The notes under the pieces are model-generated. The model did no database searches. It saw only the letters and a list, made by a program, of their open reading frames with translations, and was not told the origin of the DNA. The position numbers were made by a program, and so were the translations under genes. Below, in pieces: positions 15,468-25,168 of a stretch of DNA of 33,869 nucleotides; the first letter of the stretch is position 1; every line of letters starts with the position of its first letter. Source of the stretch: Nitrospirota bacterium. Lineage in GTDB: Bacteria; Nitrospirota; Thermodesulfovibrionia; UBA6902. The stretch is from NCBI GenBank assembly GCA_016222905.1, contig JACRPZ010000036.1, positions 1-33,869 of the forward strand. The letters are read 5' to 3'.

Positions 15468-16352
15468 ATGACAAAAAAGGTGAGAAAAGCTGTTCTGCCT
15501 ACTGCAGGGCTTGGGACGAGGTTTCTTCCCGCAACAAAGGCATCTCCAAAAGAGATGCTGCCGATAGTTGACAAGCCGATGATACAGTACGCGGTTGAAG
15601 AAGCAGAGGCATGCGGCATCTCGGAGTTTATTATGGTCACCGGCAAATCCAAAAGGGCTATTGAAGACCACTTTGATTATGCTTGGGAGCTTGAGGAGAA
15701 TCTGAGGAGCAAGGGCGAGCATAAGATGCTTGATGAAATTCGGCGCCTGAACCACCTGCAGTTCGCATACATAAGGCAGGGACTGCCGCTCGGGCTCGGC
15801 CATGCCATTCACTGCTCAAAGGCGTTTGTTAACGATGAGCCGTTTGCAGTACTCCTCAGCGATGATATCATAGACCCTGATGATAAACTTCTTAAAAATA
15901 TGATGAAGTTATACAACAAATATCATGCGACAATACTTGCACTTCAGAGGGTCCCCAGATCAGATATCCATCGTTACGGCGTAATAGCCGGCAATGAAGT
16001 GCAGAAGAACTTATTCAGAATAACCGATATGGTGGAGAAACCCGCGGCTTCCGCGGCCCCTTCGGATCTTGCAATTATCGGCAGGTATATTCTTACTCCA
16101 GACATTTTCCGGTTTATTGAGACAACAATCCCGGGAAAAGGGAAGGAGATACAGCTTACAGACGCGCTTAAGGCGCTTTTAAAGAAGAAACCGGTTTTTG
16201 GCTTTCTATTTGAAGGCAGGAGATACGACGCCGGAGACAAGGCCGGTTACCTCAAGGCAACAGTGGAGCTCGCCTTGAAGAGCCCGTCAGTCAAGGACGA
16301 TTTCAGAAAGTACCTCCTGTCGGTAATATCAAAACTTCAGAAGGAGATTTAA
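15468..16352 (+). CDS. galU: UTP-glucose-1-phosphate uridylyltransferase
   Basis: This makes UDP-glucose from UTP and glucose 1-phosphate for glycans and cell-envelope polymers. The 294-residue protein begins [20 protein letters not shown] followed by [20 protein letters not shown], the nucleotide-binding signature. It also has [18 protein letters not shown] (metal Asp), MVEKP and [12 protein letters not shown], all typical of bacterial GalU, and is of family length. It has a GAAGGAG ribosome binding site. Its TAA shares an A with the lon ATG (TAATG), so lon is translationally coupled to it. UDP-glucose could feed the glycosyltransferase gene near the left end; that link is inference. Confidence 0.93.
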   Translation: MTKKVRKAVLPTAGLGTRFLPATKASPKEMLPIVDKPMIQYAVEEAEACGISEFIMVTGKSKRAIEDHFDYAWELEENLRSKGEHKMLDEIRRLNHLQFAYIRQGLPLGLGHAIHCSKAFVNDEPFAVLLSDDIIDPDDKLLKNMMKLYNKYHATILALQRVPRSDIHRYGVIAGNEVQKNLFRITDMVEKPAASAAPSDLAIIGRYILTPDIFRFIETTIPGKGKEIQLTDALKALLKKKPVFGFLFEGRRYDAGDKAGYLKATVELALKSPSVKDDFRKYLLSVISKLQKEI

Positions 16353-18721
16353 TGGCAAAAATAGATTTAACAGAAGAGCGCGAAGTTGAGATACCGGCTG
16401 CTTTGCCGGTTCTTCCTATAAGAGATATCGTAATATTTCCTTACATGATCATACCCCTATTTGTCGGGAGGGATATCTCTATCAAGGCGATTGACGAGGC
16501 CATGTCAGGCAATAAGATGGTCCTCTTTGTCACACAAAAAGATGTAAATATTGAAACACCCTCAACAGAAGACCTTTTCAAGGTCGGCACTGTCGGGAAT
16601 ATCCTCAGGATGCTTAAGCTCCCTGACGGCAGGTTCAAGGTGCTTGTCCAGGGGCTTGCAAAGGCAAGAATTCTGAATTATACGCAGACAGAGCCTTATT
16701 ACATAGGAGAGATAGAAAAGATTGTTGATCAGCCCACGCCTGAGATAACTGTTGAGATTGAGGCGCTTATGCGCAATGTGAGGGACCTCATGGATAAATC
16801 CGTGGGACTCGGCAAATCCTTTCTACCAGACATCCTCGTTCTTATTGAAAACATAGAAGAGCCCGGAAGGCTTGCAGACCTTGTTGCGTCAAATCTTGGA
16901 TTAAAGTCCGATCAGGCGCAGGAACTTCTTGAGATAACAGACCCGGTTGCAAGATTAAAGAAGATAGGGGAACTGCTCAATAGGGAGGTTGAACTCCTTA
17001 CTGTGCAGCAAAAGATCCAGTCCGATGTCAAAGGCGAAATAGACAAGACCCAGCGCGAATACTTTCTCAGGGAACAGATGAAGGCCATCCAGAAGGAGCT
17101 TGGTGAAATTGACGAGAGGACAGAGGAGATACTCGATCTAAGCAAGAAAGTAGAAGAGGCGAAGATGCCTGAGAAGGTAGGAAAAGAGGCCATGAAGCAG
17201 GTACACCGGCTTGAAAAGATGCACCCTGACAGCGCAGAAGCCGGCACAATAAGGACCTACGTTGACTGGCTTATTGAGATTCCATGGTCCAAATCAACAA
17301 AAGACAACCTCGACCTGAAGAAGGCTAAAAAGGTGCTTGATGAAGACCACTATGACCTTGAACAGGTAAAGGAGCGTATTCTTGAGTACTTAAGCGTAAG
17401 AAAACTGAAGCCAAAGATGAAGGGGCCTATCCTCTGCTTTGTCGGTCCTCCTGGAGTCGGCAAGACATCCCTTGGCAAATCCATTGCCAGGGCGCTCGGA
17501 AGGGAGTTCTTCAGAATGTCGCTTGGAGGAGTGAGAGACGAGGCTGAGATAAGGGGACACAGAAGAACATATGTGGGAGCCATGCCCGGCAGGATCATAC
17601 AGGGGATAAAGACAGCCGGAAAGAATAACCCTGTGTTTATGTTAGACGAGGTTGACAAGTTAGGTATGGACTTCAGAGGCGACCCGGCCTCAGCGCTGCT
17701 GGAGGTGCTTGACCCTGAGCAGAACTTTGCCTTTGCCGACCATTATCTTGGTGTGCCTTTTGACCTGAGCGGAGTAATGTTTATAACAACGGCAAACCTC
17801 ATAGACCCTATCCCTTCTCCTTTAAGGGACAGGATGGAGATAATAACCCTTTCGGGATATACCTCGGAAGAGAAACTCGGCATAGCAAAAAATTATCTTA
17901 TCTCAAAACAACTTGAGGAGCACGGCATCACTGAAAAAAATCTGAAGATGCATGACAGCGCAGTGCTACAAATAATCAGCCACTACACAAGAGAGGCCGG
18001 CGTCAGAAACCTTGAGCGTCAGATAGCAAACCTCTGCAGGAAGGTTGCAAAAAAGATTGCCGAGGGCAAGGTCAAAGACTATCGAATATCAGCAACTAAT
18101 CTCTCAAAACATCTTGGGGTTCCCAAATTCCTGCCTGAGGAGGAGATGGAGAAGGATGAAGTCGGAGTTGCAACCGGACTTGCATGGACAGAGACAGGCG
18201 GAGACATAATATATATAGAAGCAACAATAATGAAGGGCAAAGGCCACATAACTCTTACAGGACAGCTTGGAGATGTTATGAAGGAGTCGGCGCATGCGGC
18301 ATTGAGCTATATCCGCTCAAAGGCCAAAGAGATCGGAATAGATAACACGCTCTTTGCTAAAAATGACATACATATTCATGTTCCTGCAGGAGCAACCCCT
18401 AAAGACGGCCCTTCTGCCGGCATAACAATGGCAACTTCAATCGCCTCAGCCTTCACAGGAAGGCCGGTAAGCAAGAGCACGGCCATGACAGGCGAGGTAA
18501 CGCTGAGGGGCAGGGTTCTCCCTATCGGCGGGCTTAAAGAAAAGACTCTTGCGGCAAAGAGGATGGGGATACATAAAATCCTGATTCCTGCAAGAAACAA
18601 GAAAGACCTCGATGATATTCCAAAGTATGTAAAGAAAGATATGGAATTTATCCTTGTGGAAACGATGGATGAGGTACTAAAGAAGGCTCTAATAAACCCT
18701 AAGAGCAAAAAACGCCGTTAA
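16352..18721 (+). CDS. lon: ATP-dependent protease Lon (LonA type)
   Basis: A 789-residue cytosolic AAA+ protease that degrades misfolded and regulatory proteins. The N-terminal substrate domain begins at [16 protein letters not shown] coiled region ([20 protein letters not shown]) precedes the AAA module with Walker A GPPGVGKT at 365-372, Walker [10 protein letters not shown] and the downstream [13 protein letters not shown]. The protease domain has the catalytic serine S688 in DGPSAGIT and, 43 residues on, K731 in [10 protein letters not shown], the same spacing as the E. coli dyad. All motifs are intact. It overlaps galU by one base. Heat-shock regulation, usual for lon, cannot be seen because transcription seems to enter from galU. 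Confidence 0.96.
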   Translation: MAKIDLTEEREVEIPAALPVLPIRDIVIFPYMIIPLFVGRDISIKAIDEAMSGNKMVLFVTQKDVNIETPSTEDLFKVGTVGNILRMLKLPDGRFKVLVQGLAKARILNYTQTEPYYIGEIEKIVDQPTPEITVEIEALMRNVRDLMDKSVGLGKSFLPDILVLIENIEEPGRLADLVASNLGLKSDQAQELLEITDPVARLKKIGELLNREVELLTVQQKIQSDVKGEIDKTQREYFLREQMKAIQKELGEIDERTEEILDLSKKVEEAKMPEKVGKEAMKQVHRLEKMHPDSAEAGTIRTYVDWLIEIPWSKSTKDNLDLKKAKKVLDEDHYDLEQVKERILEYLSVRKLKPKMKGPILCFVGPPGVGKTSLGKSIARALGREFFRMSLGGVRDEAEIRGHRRTYVGAMPGRIIQGIKTAGKNNPVFMLDEVDKLGMDFRGDPASALLEVLDPEQNFAFADHYLGVPFDLSGVMFITTANLIDPIPSPLRDRMEIITLSGYTSEEKLGIAKNYLISKQLEEHGITEKNLKMHDSAVLQIISHYTREAGVRNLERQIANLCRKVAKKIAEGKVKDYRISATNLSKHLGVPKFLPEEEMEKDEVGVATGLAWTETGGDIIYIEATIMKGKGHITLTGQLGDVMKESAHAALSYIRSKAKEIGIDNTLFAKNDIHIHVPAGATPKDGPSAGITMATSIASAFTGRPVSKSTAMTGEVTLRGRVLPIGGLKEKTLAAKRMGIHKILIPARNKKDLDDIPKYVKKDMEFILVETMDEVLKKALINPKSKKRR

Positions 18722-18734
18722 GCCTGTCAATTCT

Positions 18735-18800
18735 GGTGAATAGTCTGTAGGTGTTTAGGTAGATAGGGCAGTCCTGACAGACTACAGTCTAACCAACCTG
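18735..18800. repeat. Intergenic palindromic repeat, copy A (between lon and thiL)
   Basis: The stretch starts GGTGAATAGTCTGTAGG and shares most of its bases with 29491-29574. The exact inverted pair TAGTCTGT (18741-18748) and ACAGACTA (18777-18784) forms the core stem. Between the copies, TAGTCTGTAGGTGTTTAGGT and ACAGACTACAGTC are identical, and both end in CAACCTG. Copy A lacks a 23-base insert present in copy B. It lies in the 140-base lon-thiL gap, where no gene or clear terminator was found. Confidence 0.7.
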
Positions 18801-18861
18801 TTGTTATGTCTGTCTTTATCTGTGAAATCTGGGGATATAACTGCCATTTTGAGATTTAATT

Positions 18862-19809
18862 ATGCGCCTTTCAGAAATCGGCGAATTCGGCCTAATAGAT
18901 AACCTGAAAAATCTCTGCAAAATTAAGAAGCGGGATCTTATTACAGGCATTGGTGATGATGCAGCCGTTGTAAAATCACAGTCAAAAAATTATCTTTTAA
19001 CCTCCGACATGCTTCTGGAAGGGGTGCATTTCGATCTTTCATTCACAACATTTTATCAGCTTGGATATAAAACGCTTTCGGTAAATATCAGTGACATATT
19101 TGCAATGGGCGGAAAGCCGAAATACTTTCTCCTGAACCTTGGCATTCCTCAAACATGTAATCTTCAGGATATTAAGGAGATATATCGGGGCTTAAACGAA
19201 ATAGCCAAAAAGTTCGGCATAGCGATTGTAGGCGGAGACACATGCGCTTCAAAGAAAGGCCTGGTATTAAGCGGAACATTGATCGGGGAGACAGGCCATG
19301 CGATAATGCGAAAAGGGGCTGTGCCGGGAGACAGCATTTTTGTGACAGGCCCTCTCGGAGATTCAGCAATGGGGCTTGAACTTCTGAAGAAACCTGGAAC
19401 TACGAAATCGGACATAGGCACCTCACTTATTAAACGTCATTTAATGCCGGAGCCTGCGCCTTTAAAGAGAACCGCAGGGGTCACTTCAATGATAGATATA
19501 AGCGACGGGCTTCTGATAGATTTAAGTCATATATGTGATCAAAGCAAGGTTGGAGCTGTGATTTATAAAGAGACGGTACCTCTCTCGAAAGAGCTAATAA
19601 ATGCCGCTAAAAAGCTCCGGAAAGATCCTCTTGAATATGCGCTTAAAGGCGGCGAGGATTATCTCCTCCTCTTTACTTCACCGGATAAAATCAGGAAAGA
19701 TGCCGTAAGGATCGGCGATGTAATCAACAGAGGACGGTATCTTGTTGATTCAGAAGGAAGGATAGAGCGTTTTAAAGCAGAAGGATATGAACATTTTAAA
19801 AATAAGTAG
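18862..19809 (+). CDS. thiL: Thiamine-monophosphate kinase ThiL
   Basis: ThiL phosphorylates thiamine monophosphate to the active cofactor thiamine diphosphate. The 315-residue protein begins LSEIGEFGLIDNL and has GIGDDAAVV at 29-37 (metal-binding Asp pair), SDMLLEGVHFD, NISDIFAMGGKP, VGGDTCASKKG, IDISDGLLIDLSHI and LKGGEDYLLLF, the full set of ThiL/PurM-fold motifs. It has a plain ATG start and no strong ribosome binding site. A DUF2062 gene follows after 26 bases. No other thiamine gene or TPP riboswitch was noticed in the window. Confidence 0.93.
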   Translation: MRLSEIGEFGLIDNLKNLCKIKKRDLITGIGDDAAVVKSQSKNYLLTSDMLLEGVHFDLSFTTFYQLGYKTLSVNISDIFAMGGKPKYFLLNLGIPQTCNLQDIKEIYRGLNEIAKKFGIAIVGGDTCASKKGLVLSGTLIGETGHAIMRKGAVPGDSIFVTGPLGDSAMGLELLKKPGTTKSDIGTSLIKRHLMPEPAPLKRTAGVTSMIDISDGLLIDLSHICDQSKVGAVIYKETVPLSKELINAAKKLRKDPLEYALKGGEDYLLLFTSPDKIRKDAVRIGDVINRGRYLVDSEGRIERFKAEGYEHFKNK

Positions 19810-19835
19810 ACAGATTGTAGCTATATTAAAAAATT

Positions 19836-20327
19836 ATGGCTTTCAGAGATAAACTTAGAGAGATTATCAAGGTAAAAGATACGCCTCATCAAATCGCTAT
19901 GTCTTTTGCCCTTGGGGTATTTATGGGGAACTCCCCCTTTATTGGTCTTCACTATATAGGCGGTATTTTTTTAGCTTGGCTTTTCCGTCTGAATAAATTA
20001 GTGGCTTTTGCAGGAGTAAGCGTAAATAACCCCTGGACGATTGTGCCGATATCAACATTATCTGTGTGGATTGGGGCAAAACTTCTTAAAATTAAAGAGG
20101 TCTTGCCGGAAGTTGACTGGAATGCAGTGACATTCACCACAGTCATATCATGGCTGAAAAGCCTGATAACGGAGCCTAACAATTTTTTGAATCTTATTGC
20201 TTACCTGATGCCGCTGATAAAATCTTTTTTTGTCGGCGCGATTATCTTCTGCACCATTTCATCAATTGCAAGTTACTTTATAATCAAGCCAATAGCGACC
20301 AGATATAAAAGCCGGAATGCCAAATAA
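19836..20327 (+). CDS. DUF2062 domain membrane protein
   Basis: The 163-residue protein contains the DUF2062 pattern early on: TPHQIAMSFALGVFMGNSPF, then IGLHYIGGIFLAWLFRLNK and VNNPWTIVPISTLSVWIGAK. At least three hydrophobic segments (about 22-40, 40-60 and 125-150) point to the inner membrane. Molecular function of the family is not established; members often sit near envelope or polysaccharide genes. Its stop overlaps the start of the site-2 protease gene by 11 bases, so they are likely co-translated. Confidence 0.8.
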   Translation: MAFRDKLREIIKVKDTPHQIAMSFALGVFMGNSPFIGLHYIGGIFLAWLFRLNKLVAFAGVSVNNPWTIVPISTLSVWIGAKLLKIKEVLPEVDWNAVTFTTVISWLKSLITEPNNFLNLIAYLMPLIKSFFVGAIIFCTISSIASYFIIKPIATRYKSRNAK

Positions 20328-21162
20328 ACTGACTAAAATACATGTCATACTTTTTTTCCTTACGGTTGTAACCACCACGCTTGCCGGGGCCATGCTCAGC
20401 GGTGTAAACCCATTAGAAACTCCCGAAAAGATATATCTCGGACTGCCTTTCTCACTGACACTCCTCTTTATCCTTCTTGTGCACGAGTTCTCGCACTATA
20501 TCATGTCGCGCAAGCATCATGTGTCAGCCTCGCTTCCCTATTTCATCCCCGCTCCATCATTGATAGGTACCTTCGGGGCAATAATAAAGATGAAGCCTCC
20601 GATATTTGACAGGCGGGCATTGATAGACATAGGAGCATCAGGTCCGATAGGGGGTTTTATTGTCGCCATAATTGCCGTAGTCGTAGGGCTTAGCTATTCA
20701 GATATGGTGCCTCTGCAAGAGTTACATAAGACCGAAGGGAATTTGTCTTTGGGAAATTCAATCCTCTTTTATATTCTTGCCAAGATAGTCCTTAATATTG
20801 ACCCTTCCAAATATGACATACTCCTTCATCCTGTTGCCTTTGCCGGCTGGATCGGTTTCTTAGTGACATCACTCAATCTGCTGCCGATTGGACAATTGGA
20901 TGGTGGGCATATTACTTATGCCTTGTTCGGCGAAAGACACGAATGGATCGCAAAAGCTACCATACCTGTCTTAATTTTATTAGGAATCATATTATGGGAA
21001 GGCTGGCTGATATGGGCATTTCTTATGATCTTGATCGGCTACAAACATCCGCCCGTAGTATATCCTCAGATACAGCTTGACAGAAAGAGAAGGGTCATCG
21101 GCTGGGTTGCCCTACTGATCTTCATACTTACCTTCACTCCCATGCCTTTTGGGGGGGTGTAA
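20317..21162 (+). CDS. Site-2 protease-like membrane metalloprotease (M50)
   Basis: The 281-residue protein is strongly hydrophobic with about six or seven membrane segments. Zinc ligands are visible in HEFSH (H56, E57, H60) inside the second segment, and the third ligand is D195 in LLPIGQLDGGH. Both motifs are the defining pair of site-2 proteases. There is no PDZ domain or CBS extension, so it is a minimal short form, not RseP. Between the motifs are YFIPAPSLIGTFGAIIKMK and DIGASGPIGGF, typical of the plant EGY-like and bacterial subgroup. It would cut membrane-embedded substrates; the substrate is unknown. Confidence 0.88.
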   Translation: MPNKLTKIHVILFFLTVVTTTLAGAMLSGVNPLETPEKIYLGLPFSLTLLFILLVHEFSHYIMSRKHHVSASLPYFIPAPSLIGTFGAIIKMKPPIFDRRALIDIGASGPIGGFIVAIIAVVVGLSYSDMVPLQELHKTEGNLSLGNSILFYILAKIVLNIDPSKYDILLHPVAFAGWIGFLVTSLNLLPIGQLDGGHITYALFGERHEWIAKATIPVLILLGIILWEGWLIWAFLMILIGYKHPPVVYPQIQLDRKRRVIGWVALLIFILTFTPMPFGGV

Positions 21163-21188
21163 GAGAAGGAGCGTGTTTTAAGTTCATC

Positions 21189-21470
21189 TTAGAAGAGATG
21201 TCTCATCCCTCTTTCTTTAGCGAAATTTCTGATTATCATTAGCGAACTGTGAAGCCTCTGAAGCCTTATATTCCTTGCCCTTATCAAATTAATGTTCCCA
21301 TGCGGGAATTTTTCTCCCCGGATTTCTGTCTGGACTTTGGTAATCTGTCTGTAAAGCCCATCCAGCGATTCAGCGTCAAGCGGTTTCAGGAATATGGGGT
21401 TTACAGTGACATAACCTTCCGCAATATCCCTTGCAACTGCGGTGAGACTCTTGCCCCTTAATGTAATCAT
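21189..21470 (-). CDS. Hypothetical 93-residue protein coupled to tatC
   Basis: Its ATG overlaps the tatC stop as ATGA, so it is the third gene of the tat operon and probably real. The peptide starts MITLRGKSLTAVARDIAEG and is basic and helical towards the end (GNINLIRARNIRLQRLHSSL). It has no membrane segment, signal peptide or cysteine motif. I do not recognise the family. A cytosolic accessory or an unrelated passenger gene are both possible. It converges on the site-2 protease gene 26 bases away. Confidence 0.65.
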   Translation of the reverse strand: MITLRGKSLTAVARDIAEGYVTVNPIFLKPLDAESLDGLYRQITKVQTEIRGEKFPHGNINLIRARNIRLQRLHSSLMIIRNFAKERGMRHLF

Positions 21471-22267
21471 ACTTTTCTATCCCGACTTAAATTCTCTTCT
21501 GCACGATTCTTATCTTTTCCGCCCATAAGCCTTGACGCTATTATTCCAACTTCATACAGCAGAATTATGGGAACCGCCATAAGTGTTTGATTGAATGCAT
21601 CCGGTGTAGGCGTAAGCATAGCGGCAATGACAAAGGCAATAAGCGCAGCATATTTCCTGTTCCTTGAGAGAAATTCCGTTGTGACTATCCCCATCTTTGT
21701 CAGAAAGACCAGCAGAACCGGCAATTCAAAGACAGCGCCGAAGCCGAGGATAAATTTCATGCAGAAGTCTATATACTTGCCCACCGAAAGCATCGGCTTC
21801 ATATTCTCCGTCTTATATGTAAGCAGAAAGTTTATTGCAAATGGAAGGACGATAATAAAACAGAAGAGCGCGCCCAATAAAAAAAGGAAGGTGGTGACAA
21901 AAACAAACGGCAGGGCGTACCTCTTCTCTTTTAACAAAAGGCCGGGAGAGATGAACTTCCAGACTTCATAAAATATAACAGGGGTGGATAATATAAACCC
22001 TGCAATGAATGATATCTTGAAATGCATCCATAAGGCTTCTGCCGGCTCAAAGAAGAAAAGCTCAACCGCATTCTTGGTGGGCTCAAAGGCAAAATAAGGC
22101 TTACTGAAAGAAAGTTTCAGAATGTTTTGCAGAGGCATTTTAAGGATGCTGAAAATACTCTCAGAATAATAAAAACATACAGCAAAAGCTATGGCAAGAG
22201 TAACTACTGAAATGAGAATCCTTTTTCTCAGTTCCCCCAGATGTTCTGTAATGGGCTGTTTATCCAT
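21467..22267 (-). CDS. tatC: Sec-independent protein translocase TatC
   Basis: TatC is the twin-arginine signal receptor in the inner membrane. The 266-residue protein begins MDKQPITEHLGELRKRILIS, the conserved HLxELRxR cytosolic start, and then has six hydrophobic segments, with FEVWKFISPGL-like YEVWKFISPGLLLKEKRYA after the second and ELPVLLVFLTKMGIV later. The C-terminal tail is basic. It overlaps the tatB-like gene by 8 bases upstream and the 93-residue gene by 4 bases downstream. Confidence 0.95.
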   Translation of the reverse strand: MDKQPITEHLGELRKRILISVVTLAIAFAVCFYYSESIFSILKMPLQNILKLSFSKPYFAFEPTKNAVELFFFEPAEALWMHFKISFIAGFILSTPVIFYEVWKFISPGLLLKEKRYALPFVFVTTFLFLLGALFCFIIVLPFAINFLLTYKTENMKPMLSVGKYIDFCMKFILGFGAVFELPVLLVFLTKMGIVTTEFLSRNRKYAALIAFVIAAMLTPTPDAFNQTLMAVPIILLYEVGIIASRLMGGKDKNRAEENLSRDRKV

Positions 22268-22598
22268 TCTTCCCGTTTTCTGCTTTTTCTTTATTTTCAG
22301 CGCCGGGTTTGACGTTCTCTTTCTGTTCTGTCAAGTTTTCCGGCTCTGCTTTTTTCTCATTTTTGTTATTAATATCTAAGGGACCTCCTTTTATAAGGCT
22401 ATCCTTTATGCTCTCCTTTAAATCCCCTGAAAAACCTGTCTCCTTCTCCAGAGTGTCCTTGACCCCAAGCATTGCCGACTTAAGTTCCCTGATCCCTTTT
22501 CCAAGGGTCTTCGCCAGTTCAGGCAGTTTTTTGGGGCCGAAGACCAGGAGGGCGACAATAAAGATTATGATAAGTTCCTGAGTGCCTATATCAAACAT
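22260..22598 (-). CDS. tatB: Twin-arginine translocase subunit TatB-like (TatA/B family)
   Basis: The 112-residue protein has one N-terminal membrane helix (MFDIGTQELIIIFIVALLVF), a hinge FGPKKLPEL, an amphipathic helix (AKTLGKGIRELKSAM) and a long charged, low-complexity tail. The MFDIG start and the GP after the helix favour TatB. The FGPKKLPEL and ALxVFG pattern is also seen in TatA, so it may serve as a single TatA/B subunit. No second TatA gene was seen here. It has an AGGA ribosome binding site and a TATAAT at 22643-22638 on its strand. Confidence 0.85.
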   Translation of the reverse strand: MFDIGTQELIIIFIVALLVFGPKKLPELAKTLGKGIRELKSAMLGVKDTLEKETGFSGDLKESIKDSLIKGGPLDINNKNEKKAEPENLTEQKENVKPGAENKEKAENGKNG

Positions 22599-22637
22599 TT
22601 TGAAATATCCTATTTAAAGAAGATGAAATTAATATGA

Positions 22638-22643
22638 ATTATA
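22638..22643 (-). promoter_or_regulatory. Candidate -10 box of the tat operon
   Basis: A perfect TATAAT on the minus strand lies 40 bases before the tatB-like ATG. No recognisable -35 box is seen at 16-18 bases, so the assignment is weak. Confidence 0.3.
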
Positions 22644-22695
22644 CAATAAAATTGGAAAACGAGAAATTGCAGGAATGATCTCATAAATATTTGTC

Positions 22696-22723
22696 TTGAC
22701 GTTATATTGAGATTTGCCATAAA
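22696..22723 (+). promoter_or_regulatory. Candidate promoter of dapA
   Basis: TTGACG (22696-22701, 5/6 match to the -35 box) and CATAAA (22718-22723, 4/6 to the -10 box) are 16 bases apart. The dapA ATG follows after about 40 bases, with AGGGGG as ribosome binding site. Confidence 0.4.
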
Positions 22724-22762
22724 CTTTAGAATCACCAATAATCTTATATTACAGGGGGCAAT

Positions 22763-23641
22763 ATGTTTAAAGGTTCTATAGTCGCAATAGTCACACCATT
22801 TAAAAATGGGAAGGTAGATGAAAAGGCGCTCGGGGATCTAATAGAGTGGCATATTACTGAAGGCACTAACGCCATTGTGCCGTGCGGCACTACCGGAGAA
22901 TCAGCCACACTGGAGTATGATGAACATTACAGAGTCATAGAGCATACCATAAAGGTTGTCAGCGGCAGGGTGCCTGTTATTGCAGGAACAGGGGCAAATT
23001 CAACTGATGAAACAATAATGATGACCAAGAAAGCAAAGGATCTGGGCGCTGACGGAGCGCTTCTGGTTGCGCCGTATTACAATAAACCTACACAGGAAGG
23101 CCTCTACAGGCATTATAAGAAGGTGGCTGAAGAAGTTGATATGCCAATTGTACTTTACAATGTGCCGGGACGCACAGCGGTGAATATACTTCCTGAGACG
23201 GTTGCGAGACTGACAGAGGTAAAAAATATTGTCGCTATTAAGGAAGCTACAGGAAATATGGCGCAGGTCAGCGATGTCTTGCGGCTCTGCGGAGATAGGA
23301 TCACCGTGTTGTCAGGTGATGACTTTACCACCTTTGCCCTTATGGCGCTTGGCGGAAAGGGCGCAATATCAGTTTCAGCCAATATTGCTCCGCGTGACGT
23401 ATCAGAAATGTGCCGGACGTTTGAGAACGGAGATCTTGATGAGGCGAGAAGGCTGCACTTCAAGCTTGAGCCTCTGAACAAGGCCATGTTCATAGAGACG
23501 AACCCGATACCGGCAAAAACATCCTTAAGCATGATGGGTAAGATAGAAGAGGAATTCAGACTGCCGCTCTGCTCAATGAGCGATGAAAACAAGGGCAAAT
23601 TAAGAAAAATCCTTATAAATTATGGCGTTGCTTTAAAATAA
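22763..23641 (+). CDS. dapA: 4-hydroxy-tetrahydrodipicolinate synthase
   Basis: DapA condenses pyruvate with aspartate semialdehyde, the first step to lysine and diaminopimelate. The 292-residue protein begins FKGSIVAIVTPFKNGKVDE, with CGTTGESATL, the catalytic tyrosine Y132 and R137 in LYNVPGRTAV, and the Schiff-base lysine K160 in VAIKEATGN, equivalent to E. coli K161. Length and motifs are normal. No other lysine gene adjoins it. The tat operon diverges from it across a 164-base gap with promoters in both directions. Confidence 0.95.
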   Translation: MFKGSIVAIVTPFKNGKVDEKALGDLIEWHITEGTNAIVPCGTTGESATLEYDEHYRVIEHTIKVVSGRVPVIAGTGANSTDETIMMTKKAKDLGADGALLVAPYYNKPTQEGLYRHYKKVAEEVDMPIVLYNVPGRTAVNILPETVARLTEVKNIVAIKEATGNMAQVSDVLRLCGDRITVLSGDDFTTFALMALGGKGAISVSANIAPRDVSEMCRTFENGDLDEARRLHFKLEPLNKAMFIETNPIPAKTSLSMMGKIEEEFRLPLCSMSDENKGKLRKILINYGVALK

Positions 23642-23701
23642 GAAACTCAGACACTATTCTTTTGCTTGTCTCCACTCCCATAATTCCTGTATCATATCTT
23701 C

Positions 23702-25168
23702 ATGGCTTACAAAGACCTTAGAGAATTTATTACTCTTCTGGAAAAGAAAGACCTGCTCAAAAGGATAAAGGCTGAGGTTGACCCCATACTTGAGATAGCT
23801 GAGATAACAGACAGGACATGTAAACGTCCTGATGGAGGCAAGGCGCTCTTCTTTGAGAATGTAAAAGGTTCCGAATATCCTGTTGTGACAAATCTCTTCG
23901 GCTCCTTTGAGCGGATGGCTCTATCTCTATCAGTCAAGGATATTAATGAGGTCGGCGCAAGGATAGAAGAGATGCTGAAGCAGTCCCCTCCAAAGACGCT
24001 GATGGAGAAGCTCTCAATGCTTCCAAAGTTATTTGAGTTCTCAAAGTTCCTCCCGAAAAGTGTGAAATCCGCTCTATGTCAGGAAGTTGTTGAAAAGGAT
24101 AATCCTGACCTGAGTAAATTCCCAATAATAAAGTGCTGGCCCGGAGACGGACAGCCCACAGACGAAGGCAGATTCATTACCCTGCCAATGGTTTTTACTA
24201 AAGACCCTGAGACAGGAAGGCCGAACTGCGGCATGTACCGCATCCACATATTCGATAAAAAGACAACGGGAATGCACTGGCACATACACAAAGACGGCGC
24301 GCGTCATTACGATAAATACAAGGCAATAAATAAGCGCATGCCTGCCGCAATAGCAGTCGGGAGCGACCCTGCCGTGATCTACGCCGCAACCGCTCCTCTG
24401 CCTGAGGCAATCGATGAGATGATGTTTGCGGGGTTTTTAAGAAAAGAACCTGTAGAGATGGTAAAGTGCATCACATCCGATATAGAGGTTCCCGCAAATA
24501 GCGAGCTTGTTATTGAAGGTTATCTCGAGCCCGGAGAGACGCGCATCGAAGGGCCGTTCGGAGACCATACCGGATTTTATTCTGCCGCTGATCTGTATCC
24601 GGTATTCCACGTCACGTGTATTACGCACAGAAAAGACATGATATATCCTGCGACGCTTGTAGGCAAACCGCCGATGGAAGACTGCTATATCGGAAAGGCG
24701 ACAGAGAGGATATTTCTTCCGCTGCTTCAGCTTGAGTTCACAGAGATAAAGGACATGAACCTGCCGATGGAAGGCGTATTTCATAACTGCGCCCTCATTT
24801 CAATAAAGAAGAACTATCCCGGCCACGCGAAGAAGATCATTCACGGCCTCTGGGGCAAAGGGCAGATGATGTTTGCAAAACTCCTCATAATAGTTGATGA
24901 TGACGTAAATGTGCAGAACATCTCATACACCGCGTGGCGCGTACTTAACAATGTTGACTGGAAGAGAGATGTTGTTATCGCGGAGGGCCCGCTTGATGAC
25001 CTTGACCACGCGGCAAACTTCCCCCGCTACGGCTCAAAGATGGGCATTGACGCAACGAGAAAGACAAGAGAAGAAGGCATGACACGCGAATGGCCTGATG
25101 AACTCTTCATGTCTGATGAGATCAAAAAACTTGTTGACGCAAGATGGAAAGAGTACGGGTTAGAATGA
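23702..25168 (+). CDS. ubiD: UbiD-family prenylated-FMN decarboxylase
   Basis: The 488-residue protein shows the UbiD pattern: FFENVKGSEYPVVTNLFGS, CWPGDGQPTDEGRFITLP, NCGMYRIHIFDKKTTGMHWH followed by HKDGARHY, EGYLEPGETRIEGPFGDHTGFY and GSKMGIDATRK. The family uses prenylated FMN, made by UbiX, to decarboxylate aromatic or alpha,beta-unsaturated acids. It may act in quinone biosynthesis, either ubiquinone or futalosine-type menaquinone. No ubiX or mqn gene is in the window, so the substrate is unproven. Its stop overlaps the glgB start as ATGA, an odd metabolic pairing. Confidence 0.9.
   Translation: MAYKDLREFITLLEKKDLLKRIKAEVDPILEIAEITDRTCKRPDGGKALFFENVKGSEYPVVTNLFGSFERMALSLSVKDINEVGARIEEMLKQSPPKTLMEKLSMLPKLFEFSKFLPKSVKSALCQEVVEKDNPDLSKFPIIKCWPGDGQPTDEGRFITLPMVFTKDPETGRPNCGMYRIHIFDKKTTGMHWHIHKDGARHYDKYKAINKRMPAAIAVGSDPAVIYAATAPLPEAIDEMMFAGFLRKEPVEMVKCITSDIEVPANSELVIEGYLEPGETRIEGPFGDHTGFYSAADLYPVFHVTCITHRKDMIYPATLVGKPPMEDCYIGKATERIFLPLLQLEFTEIKDMNLPMEGVFHNCALISIKKNYPGHAKKIIHGLWGKGQMMFAKLLIIVDDDVNVQNISYTAWRVLNNVDWKRDVVIAEGPLDDLDHAANFPRYGSKMGIDATRKTREEGMTREWPDELFMSDEIKKLVDARWKEYGLE

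Noticed and set aside
25144-25164. Upstream ATG for glgB at 25144
   Set aside because: It lies inside ubiD; the ATG at 25165 forms the usual ATGA coupling and agrees better with the protein start.
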